Shown here: positions 1 to 8,731 of the stretch, in pieces
How the letters are laid out: each line of letters begins with the position of its first letter
Position numbering within the stretch: the stretch's first letter is position 1
From: VRUE01 sp963706605
GTDB taxonomy: Bacteria > Actinomycetota > Thermoleophilia > Solirubrobacterales > 70-9
DNA length: 64,000 nucleotides
Assembly: GCA_963706605.1 (NCBI GenBank)
Contig: OY970165.1
Coordinates: 1,240,001 to 1,304,000 of the forward strand
Reading direction: 5' to 3'
Program-made: the position numbers and the translations under genes
The notes under the pieces: model-generated
What the model was told of the DNA's origin: nothing
Seen by the model: only the letters and a program-made list of their open reading frames with translations
The model's database searches: none

Positions 1-647
1 GCGGTCGCCTTCACCTCGAAGACGCCGTCGCCGATTTCCAGCACGGAGACGTCGAAGGTGCCACCGCCCAGGTCGAAGACGAGGATCGTGTGGTCGGCCT
101 CCCCTTTGTCGAGTCCGTAGGCGAGCGAGGCGGCGGTCGGCTCGTTGATGATGCGCTTCACGTCGAGCCCGGCGATCTTGCCGGCGTCCTGGGTCGCCTG
201 CCGCTGGTCGTCGTTGAAGTAGGCGGGGACGGTGATCACGGCGCTGTCGACGGTTTCGCCGAGCTTCGCTTCGGCGTCGGTCTTCAGCTTCTGCAGGATC
301 ATCGCGCTGATCTCCGGCGGGCTGTACTGCTTGTCGCGCACGTCGATCCGCACGTCTCCGTTGGGCCCGGCGACGACCTCGTAGGGAACGATCGTCTCCT
401 CCTCTTTGACTTCGGCCTCCTTGCGGCCCATGAAGCGCTTGATCGAGAAGATCGTGTTCTCGGGGTTCATCACCGCCTGGCGTTTGGCCACGGTGCCGAC
501 CAGGCGGTCACCGGAATCGGTGAAGGCGACGACCGAGGGGGTCGTGCGCCCGCCCTCGGCGTTCTCGAGAACGGTCGGCTCGCCGCCCTCCATCACGGCG
601 ACGCATGAGTTGGTCGTGCCCAGGTCGATGCCGATCGTCTTTCCCAC
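1..647 (-). CDS. dnaK: Chaperone DnaK (Hsp70), N-terminal part
   Basis: The 3' part lies beyond the left edge, so only about 215 N-terminal residues are visible. The protein opens MGKTIGIDLGTTNSCVAVM, the phosphate-binding loop of the Hsp70 ATPase domain. It also has the INEPTAASLAYG segment (around residues 165-180) typical of DnaK. It is a cytoplasmic ATP-dependent chaperone working with DnaJ and GrpE. GTG at 645-647 is chosen as start because LGTTN then sits at the usual place and a GGAGG lies about 10 nt upstream. A heat-shock operon probably continues leftwards. Confidence 0.97.
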   Translation of the reverse strand, partial: MGKTIGIDLGTTNSCVAVMEGGEPTVLENAEGGRTTPSVVAFTDSGDRLVGTVAKRQAVMNPENTIFSIKRFMGRKEAEVKEEETIVPYEVVAGPNGDVRIDVRDKQYSPPEISAMILQKLKTDAEAKLGETVDSAVITVPAYFNDDQRQATQDAGKIAGLDVKRIINEPTAASLAYGLDKGEADHTILVFDLGGGTFDVSVLEIGDGVFEVKAT

Positions 648-700
648 TTCGTGCGTACCTCCAGGGGTTTCGTCGTTAACTGGTTGAGAGCCGCCGAGCG

Positions 701-749
701 GACTCTAAAAATCTTAGTCTCAGTATGGCAGATATTTCCTAGATTTCAA
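701..749 (-). promoter_or_regulatory. Candidate dnaK promoter and inverted repeat
   Basis: Reading leftwards, TTGAAA (744-749) and CATACT (722-727) are 16 bp apart and look like -35/-10 boxes. An AT-rich imperfect inverted repeat, GACTcTAA/TTAGTC (701-718), falls near the expected transcription start and could be an operator. Neither a CIRCE (HrcA) nor a HAIR (HspR) consensus is present, so the heat-shock regulator cannot be named. This is pattern matching only. Confidence 0.35.
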
Positions 750-848
750 ACACGGATGCTCAGAGCGCCTATATTGGTTTGGCACGCAGTGGCAGCGGGC
801 ACATCAGGGGAAGGCGCCTCGACCAATCACGGAATGAGGAGGAATCCC

Positions 849-2045
849 TTGAGTCACACTCACGCACCCGCTCGCCGAGCCTGGCTGGCGGCGCTCGTCG
901 CGGTGTTCGCGCTCGCCCTGTTGCCGGCGATGGCGTCTGCCCACGGGCGCGGTCACGATTGGGGCCACGGCCACAGCCACGGCAAAACGGTCCATCACGG
1001 CTACGGCGGCCACCACGGGCATCACGGCAAAGACAGGCGCGACCTGACCGTCATGACCCAGAACCTCTATCTGGGCTCCAGCCTTGGCCCGGCGCTCGAA
1101 GCGAAAACCGCGGAAGAATTCGTCGCAGCCGTCGCGCGGATCTACGCGACGGTGCAGTACACGAACTTCCCGCAGCGCGCGGAAGCGATCGCCGACGAGA
1201 TCCAGGAAAAGGAGCCGGACCTGATCGGCCTGCAGGAGGTCACGAAGTGGACGACCGGCGGCTTGAACCCGCCGCTCGGCTACGACTTCCTCGCCATCCT
1301 GCAGGGTGATCTCGAAGCCCGCGGGCTGGACTACTCGGTGGGGTCGATCGCGCATAACGCGAACATCGGCCCCGCGCCCCTGGTGTCGGAAACCTGCCCT
1401 GTCGTTTCGGGGCAATTCACCTGCTCGGTGCAGCTCGAAGATCGCGACGTGATCCTCGTCAACGACGACACGCCGGGACTGACCTGGAGCAACCCGCAGA
1501 GCGGGCACTACACCGCGCAGCAGGTGATCGAATCGCCGGTCGGCCCGTTGTCATTCGACCGCGGCTGGGCCAGCATCGACGCGAGGCTGAAGCACCTGCC
1601 GTTCCGGTTCGTGGACACCCACCTCGAAACCGAGGAATCGCCGCTCGTGCAAGAGGCGCAGGCGGCCGAGTTCCTCGCCGGCCCGGGCAAAGGCGGGACG
1701 ATCGTCGTCACCGGCGACTTCAACTCCGCGTCGGACGGCTCCACGACCACTTCCTACGCGCAGCTCACCGCACCGGGCAAATTCCGCGACGCTTGGGACG
1801 AGGAACAGCTCGGCCCCGGCAACTCGTGCTGCCAGGAATCGAACACCCCGCCGCTCGCGCCGGGGGCGCTGAACAACCCGGTTTCGACGTTGCAGACCCG
1901 GATCGACCTGATCCTCAGCCGCGGCGCCGCCCGCTCGAGTGGAGACGAGGCCGAGCTGATCGGGGACACGCCGTTCCAAGGGGTCCCGCCGTTCTGGCCC
2001 TCCGACCACGCGGGGGTGGTCAGCGCCCTGCGCCTCGGCGGCTAA
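849..2045 (+). CDS. Secreted endonuclease/exonuclease/phosphatase (EEP) family protein
   Basis: 398 residues. TTG at 849 is chosen as start because GAGGAGG lies 6 nt upstream and the protein then begins with a clean signal peptide (basic n-region, AALVAVFALALLPAMASA cleavage region). A very His/Gly-rich linker (about residues 35-60) follows and may bind metal. The EEP fold begins at LTVMTQNLYLGS, with IGLQEV (catalytic Glu), VDTHLE, VTGDFNS (Asp/Asn) and a terminal PSDHAGV (catalytic His). The substrate could be phosphodiesters, lipids or nucleic acid; the family does not decide. It converges on the cytochrome gene with a 4-bp overlap. Confidence 0.85.
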   Translation: MSHTHAPARRAWLAALVAVFALALLPAMASAHGRGHDWGHGHSHGKTVHHGYGGHHGHHGKDRRDLTVMTQNLYLGSSLGPALEAKTAEEFVAAVARIYATVQYTNFPQRAEAIADEIQEKEPDLIGLQEVTKWTTGGLNPPLGYDFLAILQGDLEARGLDYSVGSIAHNANIGPAPLVSETCPVVSGQFTCSVQLEDRDVILVNDDTPGLTWSNPQSGHYTAQQVIESPVGPLSFDRGWASIDARLKHLPFRFVDTHLETEESPLVQEAQAAEFLAGPGKGGTIVVTGDFNSASDGSTTTSYAQLTAPGKFRDAWDEEQLGPGNSCCQESNTPPLAPGALNNPVSTLQTRIDLILSRGAARSSGDEAELIGDTPFQGVPPFWPSDHAGVVSALRLGG

Positions 2046-2458
2046 CCCTCACCCGCGGTGGCGGCGACGAATTCGGCCACTTCCTTGGCCTGCTCGCTGT
2101 TGAGGATGCCGCCCGGCATCCGCCCCGGGGTGGTGCTGCTGTCGACGCCGTTTTCGACCGCGTTGAGGACGCGGCCTTCGACCCCTTCGATCGTCTCCTG
2201 GGCTTTCGGGCCTTCCGGGGGCCCGGTCGGGGCAAGCAGTTCGTCGAGGTCCGGCGCGAAGTTACCGTCGGTCCCCGCCGCGTAGAGCGTGTGACAGGTG
2301 CCGCAGTTGGTCTGGAAGAGGCTCTGCCCGGCCTTCAGATTGCTCGGGACCGGCTCGGCGTTTGCCGCGTCGCCGTCGGAGCGGAAGGCGAGCCAGGGGA
2401 TGAGGGCGGCGAGAACGACGACCAGGAGGCCGAAGACGATGAAGGTCTTCTTACTCAT
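2042..2458 (-). CDS. Membrane-anchored monohaem cytochrome c
   Basis: 138 residues. An N-terminal transmembrane anchor (residues about 5-23) is followed by a class I cytochrome c domain with haem site CGTCH and a likely axial Met in GRMPGG. Small anchored cytochromes of this type carry electrons between respiratory complexes outside the membrane. ATG at 2458 is preferred over an upstream start because it places the TM segment at the N-terminus. It overlaps the end of the endonuclease III gene by 8 bp, suggesting co-transcription. Confidence 0.85.
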   Translation of the reverse strand: MSKKTFIVFGLLVVVLAALIPWLAFRSDGDAANAEPVPSNLKAGQSLFQTNCGTCHTLYAAGTDGNFAPDLDELLAPTGPPEGPKAQETIEGVEGRVLNAVENGVDSSTTPGRMPGGILNSEQAKEVAEFVAATAGEG

Positions 2459-3119
2459 TTGCGCGGGCACGGTACCAGGGACACATGCGCCGCAGCTCGC
2501 ACTCCCCGCAACGCGGTTTCGGACGGCACAGCTCACGGCCGTGGCGGATCAGGTTCATGTGCAGCTCGTAGGCGTCCTCGGGGTCGACGATCGCCAGCAT
2601 TTCGTCGTGCGCCCGCTCGAAGGAGGCCTTCGCCGGGAAGAGCCCGAGGCGGCCGCCGACCCGGTGGATGTGGACGTCGACCGGGATCTCCGGGATGCCC
2701 CAGGTGAAGATCAGGACGCAGGCTGCCGTTTTGCGCCCCACCCCGGGCAGCGCGAGCAGGAACTCCAGCGACTCCTCGCGCGGTGCCGTCTCGGTCCAGT
2801 CGAGGTCGGGGTGCTCGCCGAGTCGCTCCAGGATCGCCTGGATGCGGGGCGCCTTCTGGCGGGCCAGGCCGCCGGGCCGGATCGCCTCCTCCAGCTCGTC
2901 GACGGGCGCGTCGCGCACCTGCTCCCAGGTCGGGTAGCGCTCGCGCAGGCGGGCGAAGGAGCGGTCCCGGTTGCGGTCGTTGGTGTGCTGGGAGAGCACC
3001 GTCTTGACCAGCTCGGCGATCGGGTGCCCGTGTGGCTCGTTGACAGGCTGCCCGTACATCTCCCGCAGCCGGTCGCGGATCGCCCGCACCCGGCGTTTGT
3101 CCGGTCGCTTCCAGGTCAC
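2451..3119 (-). CDS. nth: Endonuclease III (DNA glycosylase/AP lyase)
   Basis: 222 residues. It carries the helix-hairpin-helix LPGVGRKTAACVL with the catalytic Lys, then PVDVHIHRV with the catalytic Asp. A C-terminal 4Fe-4S cysteine set follows (spacing C-X5-C-X2-C-X5-C; the usual first spacing is X6). It removes oxidised pyrimidines in base excision repair. The GTG start at 3117-3119 leaves a short divergent promoter region before the hydrolase gene at 3157. The slightly short cysteine spacing is the only oddity. Confidence 0.93.
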   Translation of the reverse strand: MTWKRPDKRRVRAIRDRLREMYGQPVNEPHGHPIAELVKTVLSQHTNDRNRDRSFARLRERYPTWEQVRDAPVDELEEAIRPGGLARQKAPRIQAILERLGEHPDLDWTETAPREESLEFLLALPGVGRKTAACVLIFTWGIPEIPVDVHIHRVGGRLGLFPAKASFERAHDEMLAIVDPEDAYELHMNLIRHGRELCRPKPRCGECELRRMCPWYRARANE

Positions 3120-3156
3120 GGCGGAAGACCCTATTCGCCGGTCATATGCTGGGGCG

Positions 3157-3978
3157 GTGGCGAAGGCGATCGAAGAGCGTGAGCTTGTTTTAGATGGGAT
3201 CAAGGTCTTCTACCGGCGGGTGCCGGGGGAGGGGACGCCGGTCGTCTACTGTCACGGCAACCCGAGTCACGGCGAGGACTGGGTTCCGTTCATGGAACGA
3301 GGCCGAGCGTCGATCGCGATCGACATGCCCGGCTGGGGGCGGTCGGATCGACCCGACCCGGCGCGCTTCGACTACTCGATGTACGGGCTCTCGGCCTTTC
3401 TCGAGCGCTGCCTCGACGAGTTGGGGATCGGGCAGCGCAAGCTCGTCGTCCACGACTGGGGCTCGCTTGCCCTGATCGGCGCCCAGCGCCGCCCCGACTT
3501 GGTCGAGAAGCTCGTCATCGTCAACGTCATTCCCCTGTTGCCCGGCTACCGCTGGCACTGGGTCGCGCAGGTCTGGCGCCGCCGCCCGTTCGGCGAGTTC
3601 GCCAACGCGACCACGACGAAGTGGTCGATGTCCCAGATCATGCGCCAGGCCCGCGGCGACCACAGCCCAATGCCGCCCGAGTTCGTCGACACGGTCTGGG
3701 ACCACTGGGACAAGGGCACGCGCGATGCCACCCTCGCCCTCTACCGCCACGCCGATCCTGACCGCCTCGCCGCCGCCGGAGCCGACCAGGACAGGCTTGC
3801 CTGTCCGGCCCTGGTCCTCTGGGGCGACCGCGACCCCTACCTGCCGACCAAGTTCGCCCACGACTACGCCCGCGTCCTTCCCAACGCCGAGCTCGAGGTC
3901 GTCGAGGGCGGCGGCCATTGGCCCTGGATCGACGACGAAAGGGTCATCGATCGCGTCGTCGACTTTGTGGGCCGTTAA
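3157..3978 (+). CDS. Alpha/beta hydrolase, haloalkane dehalogenase/epoxide hydrolase-like
   Basis: 273 residues. The oxyanion-hole segment YCHGNPSHGEDW and the nucleophile elbow VVHDWGSLAL (Asp, not Ser) are typical of haloalkane dehalogenases, fluoroacetate dehalogenases and epoxide hydrolases. The acid in LWGDRDPYLP and the His in GGGHWPWI complete the triad. The GTG at 3157 follows a short spacer from the divergent nth. Substrate cannot be told from sequence; a dehalogenase is suggested by HGNP plus HDWG. Confidence 0.85.
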   Translation: MAKAIEERELVLDGIKVFYRRVPGEGTPVVYCHGNPSHGEDWVPFMERGRASIAIDMPGWGRSDRPDPARFDYSMYGLSAFLERCLDELGIGQRKLVVHDWGSLALIGAQRRPDLVEKLVIVNVIPLLPGYRWHWVAQVWRRRPFGEFANATTTKWSMSQIMRQARGDHSPMPPEFVDTVWDHWDKGTRDATLALYRHADPDRLAAAGADQDRLACPALVLWGDRDPYLPTKFAHDYARVLPNAELEVVEGGGHWPWIDDERVIDRVVDFVGR

Positions 3979-3999
3979 CGCGCGGATTACAATTACCTG

Positions 4000-4779
4000 A
4001 TGTCTCGTGCCCTTGCCGCGATCGGCTCGCGCTTGCCCCAGGGCTGGGGCGACGCGGGACGCCAGATCGGGATCCTGGTCGGCGTCGACGTCGCCTACGA
4101 GCTGGTCCGCGGAATAGCCGACTCGCAGCGCTCGGACGCGATCGCCCACGGCGCCCAGGTGATCGACCTCGAGCGCTCGACCCACACCCTGTTCGAGCCC
4201 AGCCTGCAGGCGTTCTTCCTGCCCGCCCACTGGCTGATCGACCTCGCCAACCAGCTCTACCTCAACGCGCAGTTCTCGATCGCGCTCGGCTTCCTGGTCT
4301 GGCTCTACCTCTTCCGCAACGAGTCCTACTACTTCGTCCGCAACATGTTCGTCGTCTCGATGGGGATTGCGCTGATCGGCTACACGCTGTTTCCGACCGC
4401 GCCGCCGCGAATGTTCCCCCAGCATGGCTTCGTCGACACGATCACGGACTTCTCCAACGTCAACCACGACTCGGCCCTGGCGAAAATCTTCATCAACCCC
4501 TACGCGGCGGTGCCGAGCATGCACTGCGCGTTCGCCCTGATGATCGGCGGCACCGGCGTGATGGTCTGCCGCAACTGGGCCGCGAAAGCCTTCTGGGGCG
4601 CCTGGCCTCTGCTGATCGCCTGGGTCGTGATCGTCACCGGCAACCACTACTGGCTCGACGTCGGGCTCGGCTGGATGGTCGCGGTGACCTCGGCGCTTGT
4701 CGCCAGCCGCCTGCTCGCCCGGGCCCGGCCTGAAGCCTGGTCCTGGCGCTCCCCATCTCCGCAAGAGGCTGAGGCCTGA
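4000..4779 (+). CDS. PAP2-superfamily membrane enzyme (Aur1/PAP2_3 type)
   Basis: 259 residues with about five to six membrane segments. Motifs PTAPPR, VPSMHCAFA and GNHYWLDVGLGW match the PAP2_3/inositol-phosphotransferase (Aur1-like) branch of the phosphatidic acid phosphatase superfamily, with His in the second and third motifs as catalytic residues. It stands directly upstream of a CDP-alcohol phosphotransferase and inositol-3-phosphate synthase, so a role in inositol-lipid or lipid-phosphate turnover is a reasonable inference. The substrate is not shown. Confidence 0.85.
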   Translation: MSRALAAIGSRLPQGWGDAGRQIGILVGVDVAYELVRGIADSQRSDAIAHGAQVIDLERSTHTLFEPSLQAFFLPAHWLIDLANQLYLNAQFSIALGFLVWLYLFRNESYYFVRNMFVVSMGIALIGYTLFPTAPPRMFPQHGFVDTITDFSNVNHDSALAKIFINPYAAVPSMHCAFALMIGGTGVMVCRNWAAKAFWGAWPLLIAWVVIVTGNHYWLDVGLGWMVAVTSALVASRLLARARPEAWSWRSPSPQEAEA

Positions 4780-4893
4780 AGGGGATCCCGGTAGGGGCGG
4801 AACGTCTTGTACTTTTTCCGCGGCGAGACAGGCGGACAGCCGCAAGCTGTCTTCGGAAAAAGTTAAGTGGAGTCCCTGCCGGGATCCCCTCTT
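4779..4893. repeat. Triple-nested palindrome (copy 1)
   Basis: Three inverted repeats are nested inside one another. Outer arms 4780-4797 and 4873-4890 match over about 17 of 18 bp around AGGGGATCCCGG. Middle arms ACTTTTTCCG (4811-4820) and CGGAAAAAGT (4854-4863) match perfectly. An inner GACAGC/GCTGTC hairpin has a CGCAA loop (4835-4851). It fills the whole gap between the PAP2_3 and PI-synthase genes. It could fold as a long branched RNA or a cruciform; it lacks a plain terminator U-tract. Confidence 0.8.
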
Positions 4894-4910
4894 GGGTTAG
4901 CCTGACACGA

Positions 4911-5558
4911 ATGGATTCGTCGGCCCCCCCGCGGGTCCCCAGCAGCAGGCGCAACGGGCAGGAGCTTCGCGCCTATGCGCGGGAGCGCCTGATCGAGTCG
5001 CGGCTGACCCCGAACGCGATCTCGATGGTTGGCCTGGTCGGCAATCTGATCGCCGCCTTCCTGGTCACCCAGAGGCTCTTCTTCTTGGCGGGAGTTGCCT
5101 TCATCCTCGGCTCGGTGATGGACACGCTCGACGGTCGCTACTCGCGGATGTCGGGCAAGGGGACTCTGTTCGGGGCGTTCCTCGACTCGACCCTTGACCG
5201 CATCGAGGAGGGGATCGTGCTGGCCGCGGTCGCCGGCTACTTCGCCGCGACCGGTGACGATTTCGCCGCCGCGATGTGCGTGGTCGCGGTGCTCGGCTCG
5301 CTGATGGTCTCCTATACGCGGGCCCGCGCTGAGGCGCTCGGGGTCGAGTGCAAGGTCGGGTTGGCGACGCGTCCCGTCCGGGTAGTCATACTCTCCGTCG
5401 GCTTGGTCTTCGCCAAGGGAGCCGGGCTCGGTGATTTCGAGCTCCTGGCGCCGGCGGTCTACCTGATCGCGGCATTGACCATCGTCACGACGATCCAGCG
5501 TGTATGGCACGTCCGAAACGAGCTTTCAAGCGAGGCCCCACGGCCACCCGAGATGTAA
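4911..5558 (+). CDS. CDP-alcohol phosphotransferase, probable phosphatidylinositol-phosphate synthase
   Basis: 215 residues, about six membrane helices. The signature reads DTLDGRYSRMSG followed by GAFLDSTLDR, i.e. DxxDG...G(x3)D(x3)D, with Ser where Ala is usual in the AR step. Actinobacterial members condense CDP-diacylglycerol with inositol-1-phosphate to give PI-phosphate. The next gene makes that inositol phosphate, which supports this over PgsA or PssA. ATG at 4911 gives a short basic N-terminus before the first helix. Confidence 0.85.
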   Translation: MDSSAPPRVPSSRRNGQELRAYARERLIESRLTPNAISMVGLVGNLIAAFLVTQRLFFLAGVAFILGSVMDTLDGRYSRMSGKGTLFGAFLDSTLDRIEEGIVLAAVAGYFAATGDDFAAAMCVVAVLGSLMVSYTRARAEALGVECKVGLATRPVRVVILSVGLVFAKGAGLGDFELLAPAVYLIAALTIVTTIQRVWHVRNELSSEAPRPPEM

Positions 5559-5619
5559 CCACTCGAGGTCGCGGGTTTGCATTGCCAGTCAGCCAGATCG
5601 AGGAAGGACTTAGAACTTC

Positions 5620-6777
5620 ATGAGTGAGACCAACGGAGCGAGCAACGGCGCCGCCCCCACGGACGACAAGGTCCGCGTCGCGATAGTCGGCGTCGGTAAC
5701 TGCGCCAACTCTTTCATCCAGGGGGTCCAGTACTACAAGGACGCCGATCAGGCCGAGGAAGTCCCCGGCCTGATGCACGTCGACCTCGGCGGCTACCACG
5801 TCCGCGACGTCGAGTTCGTGGCCGCCTTCGACATCGATTCCGAGAAGGTCGGCAAGGACCTCTCGGAGGCGATCTGGTCGGGCCAGAACGACACGATCAA
5901 GTTCGCCGACGTGCCGCAGCTCGGGATCAAGGTCGAGCGGGGGATGACCCACGACGGGCTCGGCAAGTACCTGAAAGAGAAGATCACCAAAGCGCCGGGG
6001 GAGACCGCGGACATCGTCGGCATCCTCAAAGAGACCAAGGCTGACGTGCTGGTCTGCTACCTGCCGGTCGGCTCCGAGGACGCGACCAAGTGGTACGTCG
6101 AGCAGGCGCTGAAGGCGGGTGTCGGCTTCGTCAACTGCCTGCCGGTCTTCATCGCCCGCGAGGACTACTGGGACAAGCGCTTCCGCGAGGCCGGGCTGCC
6201 GATCATCGGCGACGACATCAAGTCGCAGGTCGGCGCGACGATCGTCCACCGCCAGCTCGCCCGCCTCTTCCACGACCGTGGCGTCCGTCTGGAGCGCACC
6301 TCGCAGCTCAACGTCGGCGGCAACATGGACTTCTACAACATGCTCGAGCGCGAGCGGCTCGACTCGAAGAAGATCTCGAAGACCAACGCGGTCACCTCGA
6401 TCATGGGCCACGAGCTGCCCGACGAGGACGTCCACGTCGGGCCCTCCGACTACGTCCCCTGGCTGACCGACCGCAAGTGGGCGCACATCCGGCTGGAGGG
6501 CAAAGCCTTCGGCGACGTGCCGCTCAACGTCGAGCTGAAGCTCGAGGTCTGGGACTCGCCCAACTCGGCCGGTGTCGTGATCGACGCGGTGCGGATCCTC
6601 AAGCTGGCGCTCAACAACGGCATCGCCGGCCAGCTCGACGGACCCTCCAGCTACCTGATGAAGTCACCGCACTCACAGCGCCCCGACGACGAGGCGCGTG
6701 AGCAGACCGAAGAGTTCATCGCCACCCACGCGCGCGGCAAGGGCTCGGTGCCGAGCGGGGCGAAAGTCTCGGCCTGA
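5620..6777 (+). CDS. ino1: Inositol-3-phosphate synthase
   Basis: 385 residues, normal for the short bacterial Ino1 type. An N-terminal NAD-binding Rossmann motif, VAIVGVGNCANSFIQG, begins near residue 20. The central GDDIKSQVGATIVHR and LNVGGNMDF segments are the conserved active-site region. The enzyme isomerises glucose-6-phosphate to inositol-3-phosphate in the cytoplasm and feeds PI and mycothiol-type products. A GGAAGGA box lies before the ATG. It sits between the PI-synthase gene and the GT/PHP fusion. Confidence 0.95.
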   Translation: MSETNGASNGAAPTDDKVRVAIVGVGNCANSFIQGVQYYKDADQAEEVPGLMHVDLGGYHVRDVEFVAAFDIDSEKVGKDLSEAIWSGQNDTIKFADVPQLGIKVERGMTHDGLGKYLKEKITKAPGETADIVGILKETKADVLVCYLPVGSEDATKWYVEQALKAGVGFVNCLPVFIAREDYWDKRFREAGLPIIGDDIKSQVGATIVHRQLARLFHDRGVRLERTSQLNVGGNMDFYNMLERERLDSKKISKTNAVTSIMGHELPDEDVHVGPSDYVPWLTDRKWAHIRLEGKAFGDVPLNVELKLEVWDSPNSAGVVIDAVRILKLALNNGIAGQLDGPSSYLMKSPHSQRPDDEAREQTEEFIATHARGKGSVPSGAKVSA

Positions 6778-6785
6778 GCCGAGCT

Positions 6786-8063
6786 GTGCCCGGCGAGCCA
6801 CTCTCGATAGCCCAGGTCACGCCCCACCGGCGGGCCACTCGCAACCGGGTCAACGAGTTCGTCTGGCGGGTCTCTGAGGAGCTGGAGCGGCGCGGCCACG
6901 AGGTGCTGACCGTAGCCTCTGGCGATCCGGTCAAGCGGTTGTTGAGCGCCAACTCGCTGGACATCGTCCATGTCCACGAGCCGTTCGCGCCGAGCGTCTC
7001 CTCGGCGGCGCTGCGTCACTCCTCTGCGCTCAACGTCGCCACCTTCCATAGGCCGCAGGAGCGGGTCCTCTCGACCCAGGTGGCGCGGCCGCTGGTCGAG
7101 CTCTTCTTCGGCCGCCTCGACGCCCGAACCGTGGTCGCGCCGGCGACCGCAGAGCTGTTGGAGCGCTACTTCCCGGGCCCCTACGAGCTGGTGGAGCCGG
7201 GCGGCGACGGGCGTGAGTGGGCCGCGGTGGCGGACGAGTTCGAAGCGATCTACCGCCGCCTCGCTGCCCGCCGCCACGACCCCGCCGGCAATCCCGAGGT
7301 GCGCCGGCGGATCGCCGAGCGGCCGCTGATTGAGGTCGACCTGCACATGCACACCGACCACTCGCCCGATTGCGCCACCCCGGTCAAGGTGCTGCTGGAG
7401 ACGGCGCGGGACCGCGGCCTCGGGGCGATCGCGATCACCGACCACAACGAGGTCTCCGGGGCGCTGGAGGCGCGCCGGATCGCGGCCGAGATGGGCGACA
7501 TCAAGGTGATCGTCGCCGAGGAGGTGAAGACCGCCGAACAGGGCGAGGTGATCGGCCTCTTCCTCGAGGAGAAGATCCCGCGGGGGATGACGATGGCGGA
7601 GACGATCGCGGCGATCCGAGCGCAAAACGGACTCGTCTACGTGCCGCACCCGTTCGACCGCTTCCACTCGGTGCCGGACTACGAGCACCTTCTGGACATG
7701 ATCGAGGAGATCGACATCCTCGAGGTCTTCAACCCGCGGGTGGCGCTGACCGCCTTCAACGAGGAGGCCGAGCGCTTCGCCCGCAAGTACCGGATCGTCC
7801 CCGGCGCCGGCTCGGACAGCCACGTCGCCCAGGGGCTGGGCAGCGTGCGGGTGCGGATCCACGACTTCGACGGACCGGAGGAGTTCCTCGAGGCGATGCG
7901 GGGCGCCGACATCACCCGCAAGCACAAGAACCTCGTCTACGTCCAGGCGCTGAAGCTGCTGCAGACGGCGGGGCGGCCGAAGGCGCCGAAACGCAGCGTC
8001 CCCGACGCCAAGCCGGTGCGGGGCGGGCGGCAGCGCAAGCGCCGCTCGGCGAGCAAGAGCTGA
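6786..8063 (+). CDS. Fusion of a GT4 glycosyltransferase remnant with a PHP phosphoesterase
   Basis: 425 residues. Residues 1-120 look like the acceptor half of a PimA-type GT4 enzyme (NEFVWRVSEELERRGHEV, DIVHVHEPFAPS, NVATFH). Residues about 135-165 look like the extreme C-terminal helix of such enzymes (WAAVADEFEAIYRRL). The donor-sugar Rossmann domain between them is absent. From residue about 180 there is a complete PHP domain: DLHMHTDHSPD, ITDHNEVSG, VAEEV, PHPFDRF and GSDSHV, a full metal-ligand set. A basic tail ends the protein. The GTG start is 8 nt after ino1. A role linked to inositol lipids is inferred from the neighbours. Confidence 0.8.
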   Translation: MPGEPLSIAQVTPHRRATRNRVNEFVWRVSEELERRGHEVLTVASGDPVKRLLSANSLDIVHVHEPFAPSVSSAALRHSSALNVATFHRPQERVLSTQVARPLVELFFGRLDARTVVAPATAELLERYFPGPYELVEPGGDGREWAAVADEFEAIYRRLAARRHDPAGNPEVRRRIAERPLIEVDLHMHTDHSPDCATPVKVLLETARDRGLGAIAITDHNEVSGALEARRIAAEMGDIKVIVAEEVKTAEQGEVIGLFLEEKIPRGMTMAETIAAIRAQNGLVYVPHPFDRFHSVPDYEHLLDMIEEIDILEVFNPRVALTAFNEEAERFARKYRIVPGAGSDSHVAQGLGSVRVRIHDFDGPEEFLEAMRGADITRKHKNLVYVQALKLLQTAGRPKAPKRSVPDAKPVRGGRQRKRRSASKS

Positions 8064-8725
8064 TGCAGGAGAGCCGCGCGAAAGGAGCCGCGCCCGGTCC
8101 GTCAAAGAGATCGCCCAGCGTGCCGGCCACCGACGACGAGATAAGAGAGAAGTACCTGGAGCGAGCGATTCGCGAGCTCAACCAGCTGACCCACGAGCTG
8201 CAGGATTGCCCGCACTGCCCGCGCGGCAAGTTGATGCCGGTGCTGGGCTCGGGCCACCCCCAGGCCGACGTCTTCATGATCAAGCACGCCCCCGGCGTCG
8301 CCGAGATCGAAGAGGGCGTCGCCTTCTACGGGCGGGCCGGCAACGCGCTGATGAAAAGCTTCAAACGGCTGGGGATCGACCCGCTGGTCGTCTACGGCAC
8401 GCTCTGCGTCAAGTGCCCGATCGCCGAGCCCGACCTCGCCGCCGAGGAGTGCGTGCGGCGGGTGGTCGAAGAGCTGGCGATCGTGCAGCCGAAGATCGTC
8501 GTCGTGATGGGGGAGCCCGCTCTGCGAGTCCTCAACGGCCTCGAGATGCCGCTGTCGCGGAAGATCGAGCCCCGCGAAGGCGAGATCCAGGCCTTCACCC
8601 CGACCGTCGACGCCCTCTACACGCCCGACATCGACGACTCGCTCGACGAAGAGAACGCCAAGCAACGCTTCTGGCGAGCCTTCAAGGTGCTCGGCGACTG
8701 GTACGAGGATCTGCCGCCGTACTAG
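8063..8725 (+). CDS. Uracil-DNA glycosylase-fold protein (family 4-like, atypical)
   Basis: 220 residues; ATG overlaps the previous stop (TGATG). Four cysteines match the Fe-S pattern of family 4/5 UDGs: CPHC (residues 49-52), VKC and EEC. The segment KHAPGVAEIEEGVAFYGRAGN matches motif 1 (usually GEAPG), but the catalytic acidic context is altered. The motif-3 position, normally HPA with a catalytic His, reads YTPDI. The fold is therefore supported but uracil excision is doubtful. It may be a DNA-repair relative with another substrate. Confidence 0.72.
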   Translation: MQESRAKGAAPGPSKRSPSVPATDDEIREKYLERAIRELNQLTHELQDCPHCPRGKLMPVLGSGHPQADVFMIKHAPGVAEIEEGVAFYGRAGNALMKSFKRLGIDPLVVYGTLCVKCPIAEPDLAAEECVRRVVEELAIVQPKIVVVMGEPALRVLNGLEMPLSRKIEPREGEIQAFTPTVDALYTPDIDDSLDEENAKQRFWRAFKVLGDWYEDLPPY

Positions 8726-8731
8726 TCGGGA

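Noticed and set aside
648..848. HAIR or CIRCE heat-shock operator before dnaK
   Set aside because: Neither consensus is present. Only a loose AT-rich inverted repeat is seen.
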